Shown in pieces: positions 48,114 to 57,230 of a DNA stretch of 64,000 nucleotides. The notes below the pieces were generated by a model. That model saw nothing but the letters and a program-made list of their open reading frames with translations, had not been told where the DNA came from and did no database searches. The stretch covers positions 815,409 to 879,408 of the forward strand of contig JAHBUY010000003.1 in NCBI GenBank assembly GCA_019637795.1, read 5' to 3'. The position numbers and the translations under genes are program-made. This stretch comes from a bacterium (lineage in GTDB: Bacteria > Desulfobacterota > Binatia > HRBIN30 > CADEER01). Each line of letters starts with the position of its first letter. The stretch's first letter is position 1.

Positions 48114-50156
48114 ATGACTCAGTCGACCGCAACAGCGGCCCTGGGGGCCGCGAGCACGACGGTGGTCCGCAGGGCGGGCCGACTGCTGGCCGGCGCCGCG
48201 ATCCTGGCGCTGGCGGCACTCGTCGGCCACCCCGCGCGTGGCGCCAGCGGCGAGAGCCTGCAGGAGTTGATGAAGGCGCGCGACCTCAGCGAGGCCGACG
48301 TGACGGCGGCGCTGAAGACCTACATGCCGACCGGCCGGCACGACGACTACTACATCTTCGCCTCCGGCGGGCACAGCGGCCAGGTCGTCGTCATCGGCGT
48401 GCCCAGCATGCGCATCCTCAAGTACATCGCCGTCTTCACCCCCGAGCCGTGGCAGGGCTACGGCTTCGGCGACGAGACCGATGCGCTGATCGAGACCGGC
48501 GATCGCCACGGCCACCCGCTGCGCTGGGCCGACACTCATCATCCGGCGCTGAGCGAGCTGAAGGGGGACTACGACGGCCGCTACCTGTTCATCGGCGACA
48601 AGGCCAACGCGCGCGTCGCAGTGGTGGACCTCGCCGACTTCGCCACCAAGCAGATCGTGTCGTCGAACCTCATCGAGTCCGACCACGGCGGCACCTTCGT
48701 CACCCCGAACACCGAGTACGTCATCGAAGCCAGCCAGTACCCGGCGCCGCTGGGCGGCAAATACGCGCCGCTCGAGCAGTTCAACGACGAGTACCGCGGG
48801 GCGATGATCTTCTGGAAGTTCGATCGCGACAAGGGCCGCATCGTCCCCGAGCAGTCGTTCGCCATCGAGCTGCCGCCGTACGCCCAGGATCTCGTCGATG
48901 CCGGCAAGCTGGCCAGCGACGGCTTCGCGTTCTGCAACTCGATCAACACCGAGCGCGCCTACGGCGGCGACCTGGAGGGCCGGCCGCCGATGGAGTCCGG
49001 CTACTCGCAGAACGACATGGACTACCTGCACGTCATCGACTGGAAGAAGGCCGAGCAGGTGGTGAAGGCGGGCAAGACGGAGAAGATCGCCGGCTTCACG
49101 GTCATCCGTCTGCCGGTGGCGGTCGAGGAGGGCCTTCTCCACTTCGTCCCCGAGCCGAAGAGCCCGCACGGGGTCGACGTCAGCCCCGACGGCAAGGACA
49201 TCGTCGTCGGCGGCAAGCTCGACACCCACGCCACCGTCTACAGCATCGAGAAGATCAAGCAGCTCATCGCCGACAAGAAGTTCGAGGGGACCGACCCGTA
49301 CGGCGTCCCCATCCTGCCCTTCAAGGAGTCGATCCGCGGCCAGGTGGAGATCGGCCTCGGCCCGCTGCACACGGTCTTCGACGACAAGGGCAACGCCTAC
49401 ACCTCGGTGTTCATCGAGTCGGTGGCGGCGAAGTGGAGCCTCAAGGATCTCAAGCTGATCGAGAAGATTCCCGCCCACTACAACATCGGCCACATCACCG
49501 CCGCCGAGGGCGACACCGTCAGCCCGGATGGCAAGTACGTGGTGATGATGGACAAGTGGGCGCTCGACCGCTTCGCGCCGGTCGGTCCGCTGCTGCCGCA
49601 GAACTTCCAGCTCCTCGACGTCAGCGGCGAGCACATGCAGCTCCTCGCCGATCTGCCGATCCCGCTCGGCGAGCCGCACTACGCGCAGATGATCAAGGCC
49701 GACAAATTGAAGCCGCTCGAGGTCTACAAGCCGGTCGGCACCAACCCGCTCACCGAGACCAAGGACCCGCATGCGGTCGAGGGCGGCAAGGAGCGCATCG
49801 ACCGCAAGCCGGACGGGGTTCACGTCTACATGACCGCCATCCGCAGCCACTTCACGCCCGACATCATCCGCGTCAAGGAGGGCGAGACCGTGCACCTGCA
49901 CATCACCAACCTCGAGCAGGCGTACGACGCGACGCACGGCTTCGCCATCGACTCGCACAACATCCAGCTCAGCCTCGAGCCGGGCGAGCACGCCAACGTC
50001 ACCTTCGTCGCCGACAAGCCGGGCGTCTTCCCGATGTACTGCACCGAATTCTGCTCGGCGCTGCACCTGGAGATGGCGGGCTACCTGCTCGTCGAACCGA
50101 AGGCCGGCGGGACGACGGCCAAGGCCGATACGACCGCGGCCAAGGGCAAGAAGTAG
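48114..50156 (+). CDS. nosZ: Nitrous-oxide reductase NosZ
   Basis: A 680-residue periplasmic copper enzyme that reduces N2O to N2. The N-terminal beta-propeller holds CuZ ligands in the HDDYYIFASGGHSGQ and DTHHP segments, among others. The C-terminal cupredoxin domain has the CuA site: His615, then MYCTEFCSALHLEM (Cys643, Cys647, His651, Met654). The N-terminal leader has no clear twin-arginine RRxFLK motif and looks Sec-type, which favours clade II (atypical) NosZ. The gene is followed by nosD, nosF, nosL and nosY; nosR and nosX are absent, also as in clade II clusters. AGGAGG-like GGGCAGGAG precedes the ATG. Confidence 0.96.
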   Translation: MTQSTATAALGAASTTVVRRAGRLLAGAAILALAALVGHPARGASGESLQELMKARDLSEADVTAALKTYMPTGRHDDYYIFASGGHSGQVVVIGVPSMRILKYIAVFTPEPWQGYGFGDETDALIETGDRHGHPLRWADTHHPALSELKGDYDGRYLFIGDKANARVAVVDLADFATKQIVSSNLIESDHGGTFVTPNTEYVIEASQYPAPLGGKYAPLEQFNDEYRGAMIFWKFDRDKGRIVPEQSFAIELPPYAQDLVDAGKLASDGFAFCNSINTERAYGGDLEGRPPMESGYSQNDMDYLHVIDWKKAEQVVKAGKTEKIAGFTVIRLPVAVEEGLLHFVPEPKSPHGVDVSPDGKDIVVGGKLDTHATVYSIEKIKQLIADKKFEGTDPYGVPILPFKESIRGQVEIGLGPLHTVFDDKGNAYTSVFIESVAAKWSLKDLKLIEKIPAHYNIGHITAAEGDTVSPDGKYVVMMDKWALDRFAPVGPLLPQNFQLLDVSGEHMQLLADLPIPLGEPHYAQMIKADKLKPLEVYKPVGTNPLTETKDPHAVEGGKERIDRKPDGVHVYMTAIRSHFTPDIIRVKEGETVHLHITNLEQAYDATHGFAIDSHNIQLSLEPGEHANVTFVADKPGVFPMYCTEFCSALHLEMAGYLLVEPKAGGTTAKADTTAAKGKK

Positions 50157-50181
50157 CGGCAGGGCACTGGAGAGAGGACCG

Positions 50182-51600
50182 GTGACCACCATGACCACAC
50201 TCGGCCGAGCGACGACGCGGGCGGGATGGAGCGGCCTCCTAGCCGGCGCCATCCTCCTCGTCGCCGCTTCCGCTCCGGCCGCCACCGACGAGCACGAGGT
50301 GCTCTACGAGCCGGTGCACATCGGCGCCGCGCCGGCGGCGGCGGCGACGCGCTGGACGCGGGTGGCGCCGCCGCGCCCCGCCGACTGCCTGACGGCGGCG
50401 GCCGACCGCGACCTGCAGACGGCGCTCGACGCCGCGCCCGACGGCGCCACGATCTGCCTCGAGCCCGGTCGCCATGCGGGCCCCATCACCGTCGCCCGCG
50501 CGCTGACGCTGTGGGGTCCGGCCGAGGCGGTGATCGCGTCCAAGGGAGTCGGCACCACCGTCCGCGTCACCGGCGCCGGCGCCCGGCTGCTCGGCTTCAC
50601 CGTCGACGGCAGCGGCGGGCGCTTCGACACCGTCGACGCGGCGGTGAAGGTCGGCGCCTCCGATGTCGCCGTCGAGGGGCTGACCGTCGTCCATGCCGCG
50701 TTCGGCATTCTCGTCGAACGCGCGCAGCGGGTGACCGTCCGCGGCAACGACATCGTCGGCGATCCCGCCCTGCCCTTCGGCCTGCGCGGCGACGGCATCC
50801 GCCTCTGGGAGGTCGACGGGGCGACGATCGCGCACAACCGCCTCACCGACTCGCGCGACATGGTGGTGTGGTACTCGCGCGACAATCAGGTCATCGACAA
50901 CGTCGTGGTGCGCGGCCGCTACGGCACGCACTTCATGTACAGCCACCGCAACCAGGTGCGGCGCAACCGCTACGTCGACAACGTCGTCGGCGTGTTCGTG
51001 ATGTACAGCCGCGACGTCACCCTGGCCGACAATCTCATGGCGGGCAGCGGCGGCGCCGCCGGCATGGGCATCGGCCTCAAGGAATCGGGCAACGTCACCG
51101 CCACCCAGAACGTCCTCGTCCGCGACACCATCGGCGTCTACATCGACACCTCGCCGCTCGCCAACGACGACGCCAATCGCTTCGCGCGCAACGCCATCCG
51201 GCTGAGCGGGACGGCGGTCGTCTTCCACGGCCGCGCCACCCGCAACCATTTCCTCGACAACAGCTTCCGCGACAACCTGGCGCAGGTCGAGAGCCGCGGC
51301 GGCACCACCGCGCTCGACGCCGAGTGGCGCGGCAACGATTTCGACGACTACGCCGGCTACGACTTCGACGGCGACGGCTTCGGCGACGTGCCCTACGAGC
51401 TGCACAGCCTGACCACGACGCTCATCGGCCGCTACCCGAGCCTCGCCTACTTCCGCGGCGGCCTGGCGCTGTTCGCGGTCGATACCGTCAACCACATCGC
51501 GCCGCTCTTCCGGCCGACGACCCTGTTGGTGGACAGCCGGCCGCGCATGCAGCCGCTGGTGGACGAAGGCGCGCTGCGGGATGCCATCGATGCGCATTGA
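50182..51600 (+). CDS. nosD: NosD copper-site maturation protein
   Basis: A 472-residue periplasmic protein with a Sec signal (LLAGAILLVAASAPAA). The body is a right-handed beta-helix of parallel repeats (GILVERAQRVTVRGNDIVGD, MVVWYSRDNQVIDNVVVRGRYGTHFMYSHRNQV), the CASH/NosD family. NosD works with NosF and NosY to assemble the CuZ cluster of NosZ. GTG 50182 or ATG 50191 could be the start. It overlaps the nosF start, so the two are translationally coupled. Confidence 0.95.
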   Translation: MTTMTTLGRATTRAGWSGLLAGAILLVAASAPAATDEHEVLYEPVHIGAAPAAAATRWTRVAPPRPADCLTAAADRDLQTALDAAPDGATICLEPGRHAGPITVARALTLWGPAEAVIASKGVGTTVRVTGAGARLLGFTVDGSGGRFDTVDAAVKVGASDVAVEGLTVVHAAFGILVERAQRVTVRGNDIVGDPALPFGLRGDGIRLWEVDGATIAHNRLTDSRDMVVWYSRDNQVIDNVVVRGRYGTHFMYSHRNQVRRNRYVDNVVGVFVMYSRDVTLADNLMAGSGGAAGMGIGLKESGNVTATQNVLVRDTIGVYIDTSPLANDDANRFARNAIRLSGTAVVFHGRATRNHFLDNSFRDNLAQVESRGGTTALDAEWRGNDFDDYAGYDFDGDGFGDVPYELHSLTTTLIGRYPSLAYFRGGLALFAVDTVNHIAPLFRPTTLLVDSRPRMQPLVDEGALRDAIDAH

Positions 51601-52495
51601 GCTGACGCACGTGCGCCGATCCTTCGGTCGCATCGCGGCCCTGAAGGGGATCACCGCCGCGGTGCCGAGCGGATCCCGCGTCGCCCTCATCGGCCCCAAC
51701 GGCTCGGGAAAGTCGACCCTGCTGCGCGTCCTCCTCGGCATGGTCTCCTGCCAGGGCGAGGCGCGCATCGACGGCCTGTCGCCGTTCGCCGACCGCGCCA
51801 CGCTCGCCGCGCGTCTGGCCTACGTGCCGCAGGTGGCGCCGCGCATCGCCGTGCCGGTGCGCGACCTGGTGCGTGCCGTCGCGCAGGTGCGCGACGTCGA
51901 ACCGACGCGGGTCGCCGCCGCGGCGCGCGCGCTCCACCTCGACCTCGAGGAGATCGCCGGCCGCCAGTTGCGCGACCTCTCCGGCGGCATGCGCCAGAAG
52001 CTGCTCATCGCCCTCGCCCTCGCCGTCGATGCGTCGCTGTTCGTGCTCGACGAACCGACCGCCAGCCTCGACGCCGAGGCGCGCCAGGATTTCTTCCGCC
52101 TGATCGCCGGCATCCCGGCGCACGCCACCGTGGTGCTGTGCTCGCACCGCCTCGACGAGCTGCGCCAGCTCACCTCGCACGTGCTGGCGCTGCGCGACGG
52201 CGTGCTCGACTTCGCCGGCGCGACCGAGGACTACCTGCAGGCGACCGCGGTGTCGGTGGTGGACGTGCGCCTGGCCGCCGACACCGCCGGCGCCCTGCTC
52301 AGCGCCCGCGGCTTCGCGCCCGGGGCCAACCGCTGGTGGCGGCGGGTGCTGCCGCAGCGGCAGAAGCTCGCCCTGGTGCGCGACCTCGCCGTCAGCCTCA
52401 ACGGCTCGGTCGAGAACGTCCTGGTGCGCGACGTCGAGACCTTGTCGCCGGCGGCGGCGCCCGAGGCCGCGGCGGAGAACGACCATGACGACTGA
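51590..52495 (+). CDS. nosF: NosF ABC-transporter ATPase
   Basis: A 301-residue ABC ATPase. Walker A GPNGSGKST (35-43), signature LSGGM (about 130), Walker B SLFVLDEPTA and the H-loop CSHRLDEL are intact. It energises NosDFY, which supplies sulfur species or copper for CuZ assembly. ATG 51590 (MRIELTHVRRSFG) overlaps the nosD stop by 11 bases. The last 60 residues form a small domain with WWRRVLPQRQK, usual for NosF. Confidence 0.95.
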   Translation: MRIELTHVRRSFGRIAALKGITAAVPSGSRVALIGPNGSGKSTLLRVLLGMVSCQGEARIDGLSPFADRATLAARLAYVPQVAPRIAVPVRDLVRAVAQVRDVEPTRVAAAARALHLDLEEIAGRQLRDLSGGMRQKLLIALALAVDASLFVLDEPTASLDAEARQDFFRLIAGIPAHATVVLCSHRLDELRQLTSHVLALRDGVLDFAGATEDYLQATAVSVVDVRLAADTAGALLSARGFAPGANRWWRRVLPQRQKLALVRDLAVSLNGSVENVLVRDVETLSPAAAPEAAAENDHDD

Positions 52496-52994
52496 CAGCC
52501 TTCGCCCGGGCGCGCGGCGGGCGCCGGCTTCGCCGCTCTGGCGCGGCGGCGCCGCGCTGCTGGTCGGCGGCGTCGTCACCGCCCTCGCCGCCGTCGTCGC
52601 CGTCGTCGCCTGGCAGGTGCGCGAGGGCCAGCGATTGCCGGATGCGCCGGTGGCGATCGCCTGGGACAGGGAAGCCTGCGCCCACTGTCACATGCAGCTC
52701 AGCCAGCCGCAGTACGCCGTGCAGCTCCAGACGCTGGACGGCGAGGTGGTGAATTTCGACGACCCGGGCTGCTTCTTCCTCTACCTCGACGACGAACGGC
52801 CGGCGATCCGCGAGGTGTGGTTCCACGACTCGCGCAGCGACCACTGGTGGCGGCGGCATGAGGTCGCCTTCGTCGCCGCGCCCGCCACGCCGATGAACCT
52901 CGGCCTGGCGGCGGTCGCCGACGGCGAACCGGGAGCGATCAGCTACGACGAGGCGCGCGCCCGCATCGCGGCGCGCCCCGAGGTGCGGAGGTGA
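52485..52994 (+). CDS. nosL: NosL copper chaperone
   Basis: A 169-residue NosL protein. An N-terminal span (21-43) precedes the Cu(I)-binding motif CAHCHM (Cys65, Cys68, Met70) and the conserved GEVVNFDDPGCFFLYLDDE. It lacks a lipobox and is anchored by the span instead of being a lipoprotein, which differs from many NosL proteins. NosL delivers copper to NosZ through NosDFY. It overlaps nosF by 11 bases and nosY follows immediately. Confidence 0.93.
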   Translation: MTTDSLRPGARRAPASPLWRGGAALLVGGVVTALAAVVAVVAWQVREGQRLPDAPVAIAWDREACAHCHMQLSQPQYAVQLQTLDGEVVNFDDPGCFFLYLDDERPAIREVWFHDSRSDHWWRRHEVAFVAAPATPMNLGLAAVADGEPGAISYDEARARIAARPEVRR

Positions 52995-52996
52995 CG

Positions 52997-53833
52997 ATGA
53001 CGACCCGGGACCTCACCGCGATCGTTCGCCTGGACCTGGCGGAGACCATCCGCTCGCGCTGGGCGCTGTTCTGCGTCGGCCTCTACGCCGCCCTCGCCGC
53101 CGTCTTCGTCTTCGTCGGCATGCGCGAATCGACCCTGCTCGGCTTCACCGGCATGGGACGGGTGCTGGTCGGCCTCAGCCACGCCATGCTGATGGTGCTG
53201 CCGTTGCTCGCCCTCACCGCCTCGTCGCAGGTCATCAACCGGGCCCGCGAGGAGGGCGCGCTGGAGGTGTTGTTCAGCCATCCGATTCGCCGCGGCGCGT
53301 ACTTCCTCGGCGTCACCGCCTCGCGCTACCTGGTGCTCACCGTGCCGCTGCTCGGGCTCTTCGCCGGGCTCAGCGTCCTCGGCGCCACCGTGCTCGGCGG
53401 CGGCGTCCTGTGGAACGTCCTCGCCCGCTCGCTGCTGGTGAGCGCCGCGCTGCTCGCCGCCTTCCTCGGCATCGGCCTGGCCATCTCCACCTTCGTCGCC
53501 AACCCGGCGCGCTCGGCGACCATCGCCCTGGTGGCGTGGATCCTCGCCGTCGCCCTGCTCGACTTCGCCCTCATCGGCGTCATGCTGCAGTGGCGCCTGC
53601 AGCCGCAGGGCGTGTTCGCCCTGGCGCTGCTGAATCCGGTGCAGGCGGCGCGCATGGCGCTGCTGTCGGCCGGCGACCCCGAGCTGTCGACGCTCGGGCC
53701 GGTCGGCTTCTACCTCGCCAACCGCGTCGGCGCCGGCGCCCTGTTGGCGTTCGGCATCGCCTGGCCGCTGGGCGCCGGGCTCGCCGCCTGGCTGTTGGCG
53801 TACGTGCGTTTCACCCGCGGCGACGTGGCGTGA
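52997..53833 (+). CDS. nosY: NosY membrane permease
   Basis: A 278-residue ABC permease with six spans, partner of NosF. Family features are REEGALEVLFSHPIRRGAYFLGVTASRYLVL near the second span and LNPVQAARMALLSAGDPELSTLGPVGFYLANRVGA. ATG 52997 follows GGAGGTGACG; a GTG at 52991 is a possible earlier start overlapping nosL. It ends 27 bases before the small membrane protein. Confidence 0.94.
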   Translation: MTTRDLTAIVRLDLAETIRSRWALFCVGLYAALAAVFVFVGMRESTLLGFTGMGRVLVGLSHAMLMVLPLLALTASSQVINRAREEGALEVLFSHPIRRGAYFLGVTASRYLVLTVPLLGLFAGLSVLGATVLGGGVLWNVLARSLLVSAALLAAFLGIGLAISTFVANPARSATIALVAWILAVALLDFALIGVMLQWRLQPQGVFALALLNPVQAARMALLSAGDPELSTLGPVGFYLANRVGAGALLAFGIAWPLGAGLAAWLLAYVRFTRGDVA

Positions 53834-53860
53834 GCGCAACCACGGACGAGGGACCACGTG

Positions 53861-54508
53861 ATGAAACCGCTGATGATCGAGAAATTCTACGCCTACCTCG
53901 ACACGCCCATCCGCATGCCGGTGCGGGTCATCCTGGCGGCGCTGATCGTGCCCCTGCTGCTCAGCTTCGTCACCCCGATGTGGCGCATCTCGATGTACGC
54001 GCCGCAGTATCCCAAGGGCCTCTGGCTCGACATCTACTCGCACAAGCTCGCAGCCGGCAACGACGGCCAGCACCTGCAGGAGATCAACACCCTGAACCAC
54101 TACATCGGCATGAAGCACCTCGACCGCGCCGAGATGTCCGACCTCGACTGGCTCCCCTTCGGCTTCGGCATCCTCGCCCTGCTGGCGCTGCGCGCCGCCG
54201 CGATCGGCACCACCCGCTCGCTCATCGACCTGACGATGATCAACCTCTACGTCTGCGCCTTCGCCTTCGCCCGCTTCACCTACCGCCTCTACCTCTACGG
54301 CCACGACCTCGCCCCCGACGCCCCGGTGAAGGTCGAGCCCTTCACCCCGGCGATCTTCGGCACCAAGCAGATCGCCAACTTCACCACCCACAGCTACCCG
54401 GCGATCGGCGGCTACCTGATCTTCCTCTACGCCGCGGGAGTGACGTTGCTGACGCTGTGGTACCTGTACTCCGGCCGCAGCCGGGCCCTGCGGACGGCCG
54501 CCGTCTGA
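53861..54508 (+). CDS. Nos-operon membrane protein of unknown function
   Basis: A 215-residue protein with about four spans (VILAALIVPLLLSFVTPMW, LPFGFGILALLALRAAAIG, LTMINLYVCAFAFARFTY, YLIFLYAAGVTLLTLWYLY). A periplasmic loop carries SHKLAAGNDGQHLQEINTLNHYIGMKHLDRAEMSDLDW, with conserved-looking His and acidic residues that could bind metal. It is the last gene of the operon, 27 bases after nosY. Clade II clusters often contain a membrane protein called NosB; this may be the equivalent, but I cannot confirm it from sequence alone. Confidence 0.8.
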   Translation: MKPLMIEKFYAYLDTPIRMPVRVILAALIVPLLLSFVTPMWRISMYAPQYPKGLWLDIYSHKLAAGNDGQHLQEINTLNHYIGMKHLDRAEMSDLDWLPFGFGILALLALRAAAIGTTRSLIDLTMINLYVCAFAFARFTYRLYLYGHDLAPDAPVKVEPFTPAIFGTKQIANFTTHSYPAIGGYLIFLYAAGVTLLTLWYLYSGRSRALRTAAV

Positions 54509-54637
54509 ACCGGGGGAGCGACGAGAAACGCCACAGGGGCGAGGGACGAGTCCAGGCTCGCGTTGATCGCCCCGTGAGAGCCGGACACAGGAGGGCGTCT
54601 GTTGCAGCGATCGGATCGCCGTGCATGATGCGCGCCG

Positions 54638-55423
54638 ATGGATGAGCGCGGACAGATCCTCGAATGGCTGCGGAATGCGTGCGCGGAGTACCGACTGGAG
54701 CCGCGCGCGGTGTTCCGACACAGCCGGTCGAGCGCGTGGCCGCTGACGGCGCGGAACGATCAGGAGCTCGAAGCAAAGCTCGGAGAGGGTGGGCACTTGC
54801 TCCCGCTCCCCAAAGAGCCCGCCGCGCTTGCCAACGTCATCGAGGTCACGGTCGTCGACTACCTGCTGACGCGCATCCGCGAAGTCCCCGGCGCGCTGGC
54901 GAACCGAGGAACCGAGCGGGGCTATCCAGACATCGAAATCGGAGGCGACGTCTGGGGCAACAGGTTTCACGCCGTGGACGTCAAGGTCGCCAGGCGACGG
55001 AACGCGACGCGCACCCAGAGCCGCATCACCCTCTACACCGGGAACACCTATTTTCGGTACGACACGTTGAGGTGGCCTGGGACGTTTCGGCCGTTCGGCG
55101 AGTACGCGAGCCACCTCGACGTGATCGTCCTCTACACCCTCGACCCGGAGCTGACGCAGCGCGCCCGCGACGTCGAGCTCCTGGTTCACGAAGCGTGGCG
55201 CATTGGGTCCCGGCAGCGTTCGTCGACGACACGCGAATACCTGGGTGCCGTTCAATCCATCGACCAGCTTCGCGCCGGAAAGGGCGAGTTCGCGTCGGAA
55301 CGCGAGTTCTACGACTACTGGCGAAAGTACAATTTCAAGACGGGAAGGGCGGTAGAGAAGCAACTCCACAGGCTGCTGGCACAGAAGGACGGGGCTACGG
55401 GACGGAAGCCAGGGGAAGTGTAG
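54638..55423 (+). CDS. Type II restriction endonuclease, EcoRV-like PD-(D/E)XK
   Basis: A 261-residue protein. The catalytic triad is P97-D98 in GYPDIEIGG and D114-x-K116 in HAVDVKVARR, which gives D-x15-D-x-K, the same spacing as EcoRV (D74, D90, K92). Length is close to EcoRV (245). The flanking sequence is less GC-rich than the nos operon (about 58-68% in lines I counted by hand, against about 72%). It is convergent with the C5-methyltransferase, the ends overlapping by 29 bases. The recognition sequence cannot be read from this. Confidence 0.85.
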   Translation: MDERGQILEWLRNACAEYRLEPRAVFRHSRSSAWPLTARNDQELEAKLGEGGHLLPLPKEPAALANVIEVTVVDYLLTRIREVPGALANRGTERGYPDIEIGGDVWGNRFHAVDVKVARRRNATRTQSRITLYTGNTYFRYDTLRWPGTFRPFGEYASHLDVIVLYTLDPELTQRARDVELLVHEAWRIGSRQRSSTTREYLGAVQSIDQLRAGKGEFASEREFYDYWRKYNFKTGRAVEKQLHRLLAQKDGATGRKPGEV

Positions 55424-56675
55424 CCGCCCGCTGCCGGCCCTCCCCTTCGCCGTTCCCCGCGCGTTTGGCGGCTGCGTACCCTTTGCCGGTGCCGGGGTGT
55501 GCGTCGTGGCGACCCGCGAGCGCCATGTACTTGCGGGGCACGATGCCTGGTGGTTCCGGCTCCGGCGCGCCCGGGCGCGGACTGGGCAACAAGGTCGCAT
55601 TCGCCGCGACCCGGGGTTGGCCGAGAAGCTGCCGTCTGATCGCGCGCGCCAGAACCTCTGCCAGACCCGACGGGACCGCATTGCCGACCTGTCGTTGGAC
55701 CGCCGCGAGATTGCCGAGCACATCGAAATCGTCCGGCATCGTCTGCAGCCGACAGAGCTCACGGGCGGACAGCCGGCGGTTCTTCCAGTGGAATGGCCCG
55801 ATCGCGGGACCGGGCTGAGCCTGAATCGTCCACGAAGGGCGGTCCTTCGCCAGCTTCAGCAGGAACGTCCAGAAGCGACGGCGCCAGCCGAACAGCGGCA
55901 CGCCGCCGCCCCGCTCGGTGTGCCACAGATAGTTCTGCCCTTCCGGAATGCTCGGCAGGAGGTGTGCCCACTTGCCGCGCACCTGCAAACCATCGGTGGG
56001 AGTGTTCTCGAGATCGCCGATCGCGTCCCAAGCGGTCGCATAGGGGGGCAGGTCGATCAGCCACTGCGTCTCCGCGTCGTGGGGGCGGTGGGTCGGGCTT
56101 GGAAACCTGAAACTCGCACCGTCGCGAGCGCCGACGACGAAGACGCGCTCCCGCTGCTGCGGTACGCCGTAGTCAGCGGCGTTGAGACAAGCGACGGTCA
56201 ACGCATAGTCGGACCGTCGCTCCCGGTTGATCGCGTCGATGGTGCGCCGAATGAGGTCGAGGCCTTCGCTCTTGGCACGGTACGCCAGTCCGGGGACGTT
56301 CTCGAGAAGAAACGCTCGCGGCAAGGCATCGCGAAGGACGCGAAGATACGCGCCCAGCGTCCCGGCCCGCTCGTCGTCGAGGCGCAGCGTGTCACCCGTC
56401 GCCCAGTACCCGGCTTTCGAGAACGGCTGACACGGAGGACCGCCGATGAGTACGTCAGCTTCCCCTTCGGCAAGGCCGGCCACGGCGAGAATCTCGGCGG
56501 ACGTCACTGCGTGGACGTCCCGGTCGAGAACCGGCCAAGGACGATTCGCTCGCAGAGTGGAAGCTGCCGCTGGGTCGATCTCCACACACACCGCCGTCTG
56601 GAAGCCGGCGGCCTCGAACCCGAGATCCAACCCACCCGCACCCGTATAGAGGCTTAGCGCCCTCGGCCTGGCCAT
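55395..56675 (-). CDS. DNA (cytosine-5) methyltransferase
   Basis: A 426-residue C5-methyltransferase. Motif I LYTGAGGLDLGFEAAGF binds AdoMet, motif IV GGPPCQPFSKAG holds the catalytic Cys82, motif VI LLENVPGL has Glu125, motif VIII QQRERVFVVGAR and motif X RQVGNAVPSGLAEVLARAI are present. The target-recognition domain lies between about 190 and 300. The last 75 residues after motif X are Pro/Gly/Ala-rich without family similarity and run into the nuclease gene on the other strand. It protects host DNA from the adjacent nuclease. Its 5' end overlaps the Vsr-like gene by 22 bases. Confidence 0.94.
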   Translation of the reverse strand: MARPRALSLYTGAGGLDLGFEAAGFQTAVCVEIDPAAASTLRANRPWPVLDRDVHAVTSAEILAVAGLAEGEADVLIGGPPCQPFSKAGYWATGDTLRLDDERAGTLGAYLRVLRDALPRAFLLENVPGLAYRAKSEGLDLIRRTIDAINRERRSDYALTVACLNAADYGVPQQRERVFVVGARDGASFRFPSPTHRPHDAETQWLIDLPPYATAWDAIGDLENTPTDGLQVRGKWAHLLPSIPEGQNYLWHTERGGGVPLFGWRRRFWTFLLKLAKDRPSWTIQAQPGPAIGPFHWKNRRLSARELCRLQTMPDDFDVLGNLAAVQRQVGNAVPSGLAEVLARAIRRQLLGQPRVAANATLLPSPRPGAPEPEPPGIVPRKYMALAGRHDAHPGTGKGYAAAKRAGNGEGEGRQRAATLPLASVP

Positions 56676-57205
56676 GTCCTTGTCCCTCGCCCGCGACGAC
56701 TTACGCCGTATCTTCGCCCACGGCTGGACAGCGAGTCAACGCTCTTGAGCTCGCATCCCAGGCGCTGCTCCAGCGCCCGACGAACCGCCAGGGCAGCCCG
56801 CTCGGCGCTGCGCCGAATGTCGGACTCCCAGAATCGCAGTACCTTCCAGCCGCAGCGACGAAGCCGGGCAGCCTGCTCGCGGTCGCGTTCTCGATTGCGG
56901 CTGATCTTCGCGATCCAATAGTCGGCGTTGGTCCCCGCCCGCAGTCTGGCACGTCGCGCCTCGAAGTCCCGGCCGTGCCAGAAGTCGCCATCGCAGAACA
57001 CCACGACCCGTGCCCGCGGAAATACGAAGTCAGGCTTGCCGGGAAGATCGGTGACGTTACGGCGGTAGCGGTATCCGAGCCGTGCAAGCGCCCGACGCAG
57101 GGCCTCCTCGCACCGTGTCCCGGCCTTCCGGCTGCTGGCGCGCGCCGCCGCGCTGGCGCGAGCGCTTGCGGAGGATCGCCCGACATAGCTCGGAGCCCGC
57201 GCCAT
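56654..57205 (-). CDS. Vsr-like endonuclease
   Basis: A 183-residue protein of the very-short-patch-repair family, which nicks T:G mismatches arising from 5-methylcytosine. Core motifs: LPGKPDFVFPRARVVVF with Asp59 and DGDFWHG with His77, then NRERDREQAARLRRCGWKVLRFWESDI. The residue equivalent to the zinc-ligand Cys of E. coli Vsr (GCFWH) is Asp, so the structural zinc is probably absent. The first 25 residues are Ser/Ala/Arg-rich. ATG 57205 is chosen over a frame start at 57289. It precedes the C5-methyltransferase, whose deamination products it would repair. Confidence 0.88.
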   Translation of the reverse strand: MARAPSYVGRSSASARASAAARASSRKAGTRCEEALRRALARLGYRYRRNVTDLPGKPDFVFPRARVVVFCDGDFWHGRDFEARRARLRAGTNADYWIAKISRNRERDREQAARLRRCGWKVLRFWESDIRRSAERAALAVRRALEQRLGCELKSVDSLSSRGRRYGVSRRGRGTRTWPGRGR

Positions 57206-57230
57206 CGTCACGCGACGGTCGCTACCAAGA

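Noticed and set aside
54638..57205. Restriction-modification genes as part of a defence island or mobile element
   Set aside because: No integrase, transposase, direct repeats or tRNA lie next to them. Only modestly lower GC suggests transfer.
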